13,763 bases of DNA from CAYOVG01 sp964407285 (GTDB lineage: Bacteria > Desulfobacterota > Syntrophobacteria > Syntrophobacterales > Syntrophobacteraceae), in the NCBI GenBank assembly GCA_964407285.1, contig CAYOVG010000178.1:1-13763 (forward strand), written 5' to 3'. Within the stretch, counting starts at the first letter, position 1. Each line of letters starts with the position of its first letter. The notes beneath the pieces are model-generated. The model was given only the letters and a program-made list of their open reading frames with translations. It was not told the origin of the DNA and did no database searches. Positions 7,060 to 12,967 of this stretch are shown here, piece by piece. A program made the translations under genes and the position numbers.

Positions 7060-8067
7060 TTGGATATCTTTTCCGGATTAGATGTAATGCTTCGTTTGAC
7101 GGTAACCGATAGGAATATTGAGATAGCGCATGAGATCGGCGATATGGCCGGGGCGATTCGAAACGCGCCTTATTCTTACTTCAGGACGGCGCCGGCGGAG
7201 CGCCGTCGCGAGTACCTCCTGCGATATCTCGGGGCCAAACTGACGGCAGGCGGGTGCACGGCGATTCAAGTCAACGACGATTCCGGCAACAGGATCTTAG
7301 GACTTCTGCATGATCTACCGTGGGATACGGAGCACTTCGGCCGGCGTTGCGGCAAGCTGGAGTTTTTCCTTGCGCCGGCCGGTCGATGCCGTGCCGCATA
7401 TCCCGGGGAGTTGCCGGACCGGTTGCTTTCCACGATTCTCGCGGTTGCCGCCGACAACGGGTATTCCTTCCTTTGCATGAAGTGTGAGAGCGATTCCTTC
7501 CCTCTGATCCACGCCCTGGAGGCAAGAGGGGGGCGACTGGTGGACTGCGAACTGACGCTCACATGGAACGGGAAGGTCCCTTCGGCGGATGTGAACCCGC
7601 GCTGCCGGGTTGAGGTGTTGCGCAGGCAACGGTGTCCGGACCCTGAAGGGTTCGCGGGCATATTCTCGCAGAGCAGGTTTCATGCGGACCCGATGATTCC
7701 GACGGAAAGGGCCGACAGCCTGTGGCGCAAGTCCATCCTCAACGCATTCAAGGGGTACGCCGATGAGGTCGTCACGCTGTACGAGGATGCCGTCCCCGTC
7801 GCGTTTGCGGCCTGTAGAGACGATGAGCTTACGATGGAATTATTTCCGCAAAAGGTGCGTTCGCTTTTCCTGGTCGGCGTTTTGCCGGGGAAGCAGGGAA
7901 TGGGGATGGGGCGGACATTGATGCATGCCGTCCTGGAGCACTCCCTGGATCAAACGACGCTTATCGAGGTGGAAACGCAGTCGTACAACGGGGCTGCCCT
8001 GGCGCTCTACCAGGGGAGCGGGTTCTTCGTCGCCGCGTCCAGGTGTTCATTCCATCTTTGGCTTTGA
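7060..8067 (+). CDS. GNAT-family N-acyltransferase, WecD-like two-part architecture
   Basis: Predicted to transfer an acyl group from acyl-CoA to an amino group, probably on an amino sugar. In the C-terminal GNAT domain, VGVLPGKQGMGMGRTL (272-287) is the acetyl-CoA pyrophosphate-binding motif A. It is followed by IEVETQSYNGAALALYQGSGFF, the family's final strand region with NxxAxxLYxxxGF. The N-terminal part (about 70-170) carries LPWDTEHFGRRCGKLEF, a segment typical of WecD-type sugar-nucleotide acetyltransferases. The start is uncertain: TTG at 7060 has AAGGG only 4 nt before it, while ATG at 7087 (residue 10) gives 326 residues and is at least as likely. It sits beside the deacetylase gene, 14 nt upstream, which suggests replacement of one acyl group by another. 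Confidence 0.82.
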   Translation: MDIFSGLDVMLRLTVTDRNIEIAHEIGDMAGAIRNAPYSYFRTAPAERRREYLLRYLGAKLTAGGCTAIQVNDDSGNRILGLLHDLPWDTEHFGRRCGKLEFFLAPAGRCRAAYPGELPDRLLSTILAVAADNGYSFLCMKCESDSFPLIHALEARGGRLVDCELTLTWNGKVPSADVNPRCRVEVLRRQRCPDPEGFAGIFSQSRFHADPMIPTERADSLWRKSILNAFKGYADEVVTLYEDAVPVAFAACRDDELTMELFPQKVRSLFLVGVLPGKQGMGMGRTLMHAVLEHSLDQTTLIEVETQSYNGAALALYQGSGFFVAASRCSFHLWL

Positions 8068-8081
8068 ATGGGTAGCAGATT

Positions 8082-8711
8082 ATGAAGATTTTAGCCATTG
8101 GCGCTCACTTCGACGATGTTGAACTGGCATGCGGCGGCACAATCGCCCGTCATGCCCGTTCCGGTGACGAGGTCATCATCTACGTGGTGACCAATTCCGG
8201 GTACACGGGGTATTCGCATGAGGTGATCAGGAAAGCCGAGACAGCATATGCGGAGGGTGAGAAGGCCTCCAGGATACTCGGGGCTTCGGCCATGATATGC
8301 GGAGGCTTTCCGACCAACGACCTGAGGTTCGATGACCGGCTCGTATGCAGCATCATCAAGATCGTCGAAGAAGAAGCGATAGACATGATCTACACGCATT
8401 GGGTCGACGATATTCACATGGATCACCAGAACGTTGCGCGGGCGACGCTGACCGCGGGCCGCCACGTTCCCCGCATGTTCATGTATCGAAGCAACTACTA
8501 CGACACGAATAAGTTCTTCAGGGGCAATTTCTATGTCGATATCACCGAAACCATCGAAGTCAAGAAACAGGCAATAAAGGCCCACGAATCGGAATACAAG
8601 CGCATCGGCGAAAAGTGGCTGAGGTTTTTTCTCAACCAGAATCAGAACGACGGCCAGAAAATCGGCGTCGAGTACGCCGAATGCTTCGAAGTCGTGAAGT
8701 ACCTCTTTTGA
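8082..8711 (+). CDS. PIG-L/LmbE-type zinc N-deacetylase
   Basis: Predicted to remove an N-acetyl group from an acetylated amino sugar or sugar nucleotide, using a divalent metal. The 209-residue protein has AHFDDVEL (8-15), the family AHPDD motif with Pro replaced by Phe, giving metal ligands His9 and Asp12 and catalytic Asp11. IHMDHQNV supplies His115. THWVDDIHMDH and the basic C-terminal half match the PIG-L/BshB/MshB family. No signal peptide or membrane helix is visible, so it acts in the cytoplasm, before export. Neighbours are an acyltransferase and two radical SAM enzymes. Deacetylases of this family act next to radical SAM enzymes in some aminoglycoside pathways, which makes a free-amine intermediate plausible here. 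Confidence 0.9.
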   Translation: MKILAIGAHFDDVELACGGTIARHARSGDEVIIYVVTNSGYTGYSHEVIRKAETAYAEGEKASRILGASAMICGGFPTNDLRFDDRLVCSIIKIVEEEAIDMIYTHWVDDIHMDHQNVARATLTAGRHVPRMFMYRSNYYDTNKFFRGNFYVDITETIEVKKQAIKAHESEYKRIGEKWLRFFLNQNQNDGQKIGVEYAECFEVVKYLF

Positions 8712-8713
8712 AT

Positions 8714-8739
8714 TCCCGCATCCGGCCGCGGAACCGGGA
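8714..8739 (+). other. Interrupted hairpin abutting the ribosome binding site of the first radical SAM gene
   Basis: TCCCG (8714-8718) pairs with CGGGA (8735-8739), and TCCG (8721-8724) pairs with CGGA (8729-8732). A CA/AC internal loop and a GCCG tetraloop complete the structure. It occupies most of the 46-nt spacer and ends three bases before GAGGA (8742-8746), the probable ribosome binding site of the gene starting at 8758. With no T-run it is not a classic terminator; it may tune stability or translation at this junction. Confidence 0.4.
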
Positions 8740-8757
8740 CAGAGGAATTGCATCGCC

Positions 8758-10017
8758 ATGTTGAGTAATATTAAGGGCATCCGGGCAAGAGAAGAGGATC
8801 TCAAACGGAAATGGTCCGGAGTTGCGGACCGCATCCCGGTAAATGATTCGCAGTACAGCTTTGACAATGCCGAGCGAGAGCAGGCGTTCATCCGGGCGCA
8901 GTTTCCGACGGAGCAGGAGATGCGCCGCTATACGGAGTACCGGGAGGAGTGGTATCGCCGCGCGAAGGAGTCCGATCCCGGTGACGCCCCGCTGGCCGTA
9001 ACCTGCGAACTGACCAGCATGTGCGATCTCGGCTGCGCGATGTGCTATACGGCCACCGGAGAATTCCAGGACACGGTGGTCGGCGATCAGCGGATGATGC
9101 CGTGGGAGGTCCTCACGGCGGTGATCGACGAATGCGCCGATATGGGAGTCCCCTCCATGCTGTTCAGCTGGCGGGGTGAATCCACTTTGTACCGTGTCCG
9201 CGGTGGAGGACGAACCTATCGGTTTGCGGATGCCCTCGGGTATGCCCGGAGCAGGGGAATTCTGGAAATCACCTCGCTCACCCACGGCCAGACGATAGAT
9301 GAAGATATGGCCGAAGCCATTGTGGACGCGGAACCGAGTTGGATCAGCGTTTCGATCGACGGCCGAGGCGCGGTGTACAACAAGATCAGGACCCCTCCGC
9401 GGAAGCGCGGGACGGATTACGATGCTTTCGAGACGGTGATGAGCAACATCGAACGCCTGGCGGCTGTCCGGAACGCACGCGGCAAGACTCGCCCGCAGAT
9501 CAGGACCAACACGATCTTTCCCGCCATAGCGGACGATCCGGCCGCCTACCATGCTCTTATGGAGAGCATCGGCGTGGGTTGGGTGACGGTCAATGAACTG
9601 CTCGATTTCAGAGGCGAAGATCTTCCGGAGGATGCAATTCTGAAAGACTGGGCCTGCCAGTACCCTTTTCAGCGGCTGACGGTAGGCGCGAACGGAACGA
9701 TCCTGCCGTGCACCGGCGCCCACAACGAGGAAGCCGCGCTGGTGCTGGGAGCCTACCCCGGTTCCGCCGGGAAGAGGGCTCGGAATGGAAACGGCTCGCC
9801 GGCGGAACCGCCGGCTCCGGAGATGACCCTGCGCGAAGCATGGACCTGCTCGAAGCTGGAACATATTCGCTCGATGCATCGGGCGAACAGGCGTACGGAG
9901 ATTCGTCCCGGGTGCCGCAACTGCCGACACGGCGCCGTAAAGCATGGAGTTTCGTGGATACCGGAAGACTGGAACCCGGACACGATGGAATGGAATAACC
10001 GCGCCTGGAGAGAGTGA
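8758..10017 (+). CDS. Radical SAM enzyme with SPASM-like C-terminus (first of tandem pair)
   Basis: Cleaves S-adenosylmethionine with a 4Fe-4S cluster to start a radical reaction; the substrate is unknown. In 419 residues the cluster motif CDLGCAMC (Cys89, Cys93, Cys96) lies in TCELTSMCDLGCAMCYTATG. It is followed by SWRGEST (137-143), matching the SAM amine-binding GGE region, and WISVSIDG (195-202). The C-terminal region has Cys300, Cys318, Cys386 and Cys389, with TVGANGTILPC and CRNC typical of SPASM/twitch auxiliary-cluster domains. Between Cys318 and Cys386 is a Gly/Ala/Pro-rich stretch (about 333-357) that looks like a flexible insertion. An N-terminal extension of ~80 residues, charged and probably helical, precedes the barrel. 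GAGGA at 8742-8746 supports the start. Candidate roles are sugar dehydrogenation, dehydration or epimerisation; peptide modification is less likely because no precursor peptide is visible. Confidence 0.88.
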   Translation: MLSNIKGIRAREEDLKRKWSGVADRIPVNDSQYSFDNAEREQAFIRAQFPTEQEMRRYTEYREEWYRRAKESDPGDAPLAVTCELTSMCDLGCAMCYTATGEFQDTVVGDQRMMPWEVLTAVIDECADMGVPSMLFSWRGESTLYRVRGGGRTYRFADALGYARSRGILEITSLTHGQTIDEDMAEAIVDAEPSWISVSIDGRGAVYNKIRTPPRKRGTDYDAFETVMSNIERLAAVRNARGKTRPQIRTNTIFPAIADDPAAYHALMESIGVGWVTVNELLDFRGEDLPEDAILKDWACQYPFQRLTVGANGTILPCTGAHNEEAALVLGAYPGSAGKRARNGNGSPAEPPAPEMTLREAWTCSKLEHIRSMHRANRRTEIRPGCRNCRHGAVKHGVSWIPEDWNPDTMEWNNRAWRE

Positions 10018-10057
10018 TCCGGCTCTTTTCCGGCATGATGAACGGTGAAAGCGAGTT

Positions 10058-11116
10058 ATGGCGATTGCATCGTCCTTGACGGTACCGGCTCCGACATCCC
10101 CTCCGGGGGGTTCGGGTTTTTCCTATGTGAGCGACTATTCGCGCCATGGGAACATCGACGGCTACCTCGGAATGGTCATCGGAGAGCCGTTCGAGCGATA
10201 CCGCGAGCTGTGGCGACGGGCCCACAGCCTGGAGCTCGAGACGGATTTCCCTCTCTACCTGAGCCTGGAGACGCAACTCAAGTGCAATTTCAGATGCGCG
10301 ATGTGCGCCTATTCCGCGCCCGAGGAGATCGACAGGCAGTATTACCCGGAACTTATGTCTTCCGAGCTCTTCGACCGGATCATGGAGGAGGCCTCCCGAT
10401 ACGGGTGCCCGTCCATCGGCCTCAACGTGCTCAATGAGCCGTTGCTGGACCCGCATATCGTCGAACGGATTCGCAAGGCGCGCAGCGCCGGTTTCATCGA
10501 TCTGCGCATCAACACCAACGCGAGCATGCTGTCTGAATCCATGGCGCGTGAACTGGCGGCCTCGGGACTCACCCGGCTCTATGCGGGTCTCGACGCTCTC
10601 ACGAAGGAGACCTACGAAAAGGTCCGTATCGGAGGCGACTACGAGAAGGTCCTGCACAACGTACAGCGCTTCCTGTCCATTCGCGACGGGGGCGGTCGCA
10701 AACTGCCCATCGTTCGCGTTTCGTTCGTGCGGCTTTCCATCAACGAGCACGAGATTCCCGGCTTCATGGAATACTGGATGGACAAAGCCGATATGGTGAG
10801 CATCCAGGAGTACATGCCGCCCGTTCACAATGAGAGCTTCCTGGCGAAGCACGGGAACACGCGGCCCATGCCCGATTCGTACACCTGCCCGCAGCCCTTC
10901 GAACGGCTCACCATCAAGGGCAATGGCGATGTGTTCCCGTGTTGCGCCCAGTATCACTATAAGCTCAGGCTCGGGAACCTGAAGGAGGCCGGCATTCACG
11001 AGATATGGAATTCACGCGCGATGCGAGACTTGAGACGGCGCATGAAAGAGCGCACGTGGGGTTCTCACCCCGTATGCGGTCCATGTCTCAGGAATGCGTA
11101 CCTCTACCAGGGGTAA
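10058..11116 (+). CDS. Radical SAM/SPASM enzyme (second of tandem pair)
   Basis: A second radical SAM protein of 352 residues, clearly distinct from its neighbour. The cluster motif CNFRCAMC (Cys76, Cys80, Cys83) follows YLSLETQLK. LNVLNEPLLD (122-131) corresponds to the GGE-like SAM-binding region, and LRINTNASML and LYAGLDALTKETYEKVR (174-190) follow the usual barrel. The C-terminal SPASM-type domain is well formed: CPQPFERLTIKGNGDVFPCC (Cys277, Cys295, Cys296), LGNLKEAGIHEIWNSRAMRDLR, and CGPC (Cys340, Cys343). The start has only a weak AAAGCGAG upstream and could move slightly. It lies 40 nt after the first enzyme and 25 nt before the synthase. The intact SPASM suggests an auxiliary 4Fe-4S cluster as in sugar dehydrogenases such as BtrN and in peptide maturases. 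Substrate is inferred to be a sugar or sugar nucleotide from context only. Confidence 0.9.
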   Translation: MAIASSLTVPAPTSPPGGSGFSYVSDYSRHGNIDGYLGMVIGEPFERYRELWRRAHSLELETDFPLYLSLETQLKCNFRCAMCAYSAPEEIDRQYYPELMSSELFDRIMEEASRYGCPSIGLNVLNEPLLDPHIVERIRKARSAGFIDLRINTNASMLSESMARELAASGLTRLYAGLDALTKETYEKVRIGGDYEKVLHNVQRFLSIRDGGGRKLPIVRVSFVRLSINEHEIPGFMEYWMDKADMVSIQEYMPPVHNESFLAKHGNTRPMPDSYTCPQPFERLTIKGNGDVFPCCAQYHYKLRLGNLKEAGIHEIWNSRAMRDLRRRMKERTWGSHPVCGPCLRNAYLYQG

Positions 11117-11141
11117 ACCCGAAAGCAGAGACTGATCCGAA

Positions 11142-12164
11142 ATGAGGGATGAGCAACCGATGAGGCATATAACGATAAACGGCAAGGCGATCGGCCCCGG
11201 GGCCCCGACATACATCGTCGCCGAGATAGGTTTCAACCACGGGGGCGATGTGGAGCTTGCGGTCAGGATGATAGAAGCTGCCGCCGGAGCGGGTGTGGAT
11301 GCGGTGAAGTTTCAGACGTATCGCGCATCCGGACTGGTGCTGGAAAGTTCCGAACACTTCGACATCATCAGGGACGGCGAACTGTCCCTGGAAGCCCACG
11401 AGCGGTTGGCGGACATGGCGCGCCGGTGCGGCGTGGACTTCCTGTCCACGCCCTTCGGCGCGGATTGCGTCGACCTGCTGGAAAAGGTGGGGGCTCCTGC
11501 TTACAAGGTCGCATCGATGGACCTGACCAATACGCCATTGCTCGGTAAGATTGCGGCGCTCGGCAAGCCCATGATCGTCTCGACCGGAATGGCGACGCCC
11601 GGCGAAATCGCCGATGCCGTTGAAACGGTTCTCCGGTCGGGCAACGAACAGATCGTTTTGCTGCATTGCATATCGAAATATCCCACACTCCCCGGGGACG
11701 CGAATCTGCGGATCATTTCCGTTCTTGGAGAGCTTTTCGACTTCCCCGTGGGGTATTCGGACCACACTGTCGGCAATGCGGCGGCGCTTGCCGCCGTCAC
11801 GCTGGGGGCGCGCCTGATCGAAAAGCACTTCACCATAAGCAAGGACCTGCCGGGGCCGGACCACAAGATTTCCTCGTCGCCATCGGAGATGGCGCAACTG
11901 GTGCGGGATGTGCGAACCGTTGAAGCGAGCCTCGGGTCCCGTGAAGCGATTTTCAATCGACCCGACCGTGACAACGCCGCGCTGTTCCGGAGAGGACTTT
12001 TCGCCTGCGTCGATATTCCGAAGGGTACGGTGCTTGCGGAAGAGATGATTCGGTGCGTGAGACCGGCGGCCGGACTGGAACCCGGCGACATAGGCAGGGT
12101 AGTCGGCCGCAAAGCCGGGGTCGATATCGGGAAGGACCAGCCGATTACGTGGGACGACCTATGA
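11142..12164 (+). CDS. neuB: NeuB/SpsE-type nonulosonate (sialic acid-like) synthase
   Basis: Condenses phosphoenolpyruvate with a six-carbon N-acyl-mannosamine-type sugar to give a nine-carbon nonulosonic acid. The 340-residue product has the NeuB barrel motifs in order: YIVAEIGFNHGGD (24-36), AVKFQTY (54-60), LSTPFG, STGMAT (147-152), LLHCISKYPT (His175), GYSDHT (204-209), EKHFT (227-231, His229) and GPDHKISSSP (metal and PEP-binding His241). A C-terminal antifreeze-like SAF domain occupies about 283-340 (RRGLFACVDIPKGTVL). The start may be ATG 11160 (residue 7), which has AGGGA 10 nt upstream. The stop overlaps the start of the cytidylyltransferase by 4 nt. Sialate, legionaminate, pseudaminate and SpsE-type products cannot be told apart from sequence alone; the symbol is family-level. 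Confidence 0.92.
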   Translation: MRDEQPMRHITINGKAIGPGAPTYIVAEIGFNHGGDVELAVRMIEAAAGAGVDAVKFQTYRASGLVLESSEHFDIIRDGELSLEAHERLADMARRCGVDFLSTPFGADCVDLLEKVGAPAYKVASMDLTNTPLLGKIAALGKPMIVSTGMATPGEIADAVETVLRSGNEQIVLLHCISKYPTLPGDANLRIISVLGELFDFPVGYSDHTVGNAAALAAVTLGARLIEKHFTISKDLPGPDHKISSSPSEMAQLVRDVRTVEASLGSREAIFNRPDRDNAALFRRGLFACVDIPKGTVLAEEMIRCVRPAAGLEPGDIGRVVGRKAGVDIGKDQPITWDDL

Positions 12165-12943
12165 GGGTGCTTTGCATAATCCAGGCGCGCATGGGATCGA
12201 CCAGGCTTCCGGCGAAGGCGACGGCGGACATCCGCGGACGTCCGATGCTCGCCCATATCATCGACCGGCTGAAGACCTGCGCCACTGTCGATGATGTGGT
12301 CGTGGCGACCACCAGCCTGCCCGAGGACGACCGGATTGTCGATCTGGCGAGGGACCGCGGCGTGTCGTGGTCCCGGGGACCGGTGGACGATGTGTTGACG
12401 AGGTTTGTTGAAACCATTCGCGGTCGCGACGCCGAGCTCATCGTTCATGCCTTCGGCGACAATCCCCTCGTATGTCCCGAAGTCGTCGATACGCTCGTCG
12501 AGCATTGCGGCAGCGGGGACTACGATTTTGCCATGATGGCCGGCCTGCCCGCAGGGTTCGCAGGAGACGTCTATTCCAGGCGCACCTTCACCACGCTGGA
12601 CCAGGCGGCGAGAACGCCCGCGTACCGCGAGCACATAAATGCTTACATCCTTGACAACCTTCACGCATTCAGGGTAGCCAGGCTTCCCGCTGTCGCCGCC
12701 CTGGCGCTACCGGAACTCCGACTGACCGTCGATACCCCGGATGACCTGGCATTGATTCGGAACCTGTACCGGAGGCTGTACAGAGCGGGATGCATCGTCA
12801 GCAACCATGAAGTGATAGAGTTGTACAGGAACGAACCTCATCTGTTCTCCGGGAATATGCACATCAAGCAGCTTTACGTATCCAACACCGCTCGAGTGCT
12901 ACGCGGACCGGAGATGTTCGCTCTACCCGCCAAGAGTCGATGA
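12161..12943 (+). CDS. spsF: SpsF-type cytidylyltransferase (CMP-sugar activation)
   Basis: Activates an acidic sugar with CTP to give a CMP-sugar and pyrophosphate. The 260-residue product begins MRVLCIIQARMGSTRLPAK, the SpsF/NeuA nucleotide-binding signature. FGDNPLVCPEVVD (residues 105-117) replaces the more usual TGDCPL. GFAGDVYSRRTF, YREHINAYI and LRLTVDTPDDL are the SpsF-family landmarks. The start ATG overlaps the synthase stop as ATGA (12161-12164), so the two are made together and probably act in sequence on the nonulosonate. The frame is open for 36 codons upstream, but those overlap the synthase and precede the family motif, so they are rejected. The match is closer to SpsF than to NeuA, so the product may differ from a typical sialic acid. 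Confidence 0.87.
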   Translation: MRVLCIIQARMGSTRLPAKATADIRGRPMLAHIIDRLKTCATVDDVVVATTSLPEDDRIVDLARDRGVSWSRGPVDDVLTRFVETIRGRDAELIVHAFGDNPLVCPEVVDTLVEHCGSGDYDFAMMAGLPAGFAGDVYSRRTFTTLDQAARTPAYREHINAYILDNLHAFRVARLPAVAALALPELRLTVDTPDDLALIRNLYRRLYRAGCIVSNHEVIELYRNEPHLFSGNMHIKQLYVSNTARVLRGPEMFALPAKSR

Positions 12944-12967
12944 CCGCTATTTTCACAAGGACGGTAT

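Noticed and set aside
8758..11116. Reading the two radical SAM genes as a RiPP (peptide natural product) system
   Set aside because: No short precursor gene with a leader or Cys-rich core, no RRE-like protein, peptidase or transporter is visible, and all neighbours are sugar enzymes.
12053..12160. N-terminal extension of the cytidylyltransferase
   Set aside because: It overlaps the NeuB gene in another frame and precedes the canonical IQARMGSTRLP start; the ATGA overlap at 12161 is the natural start.
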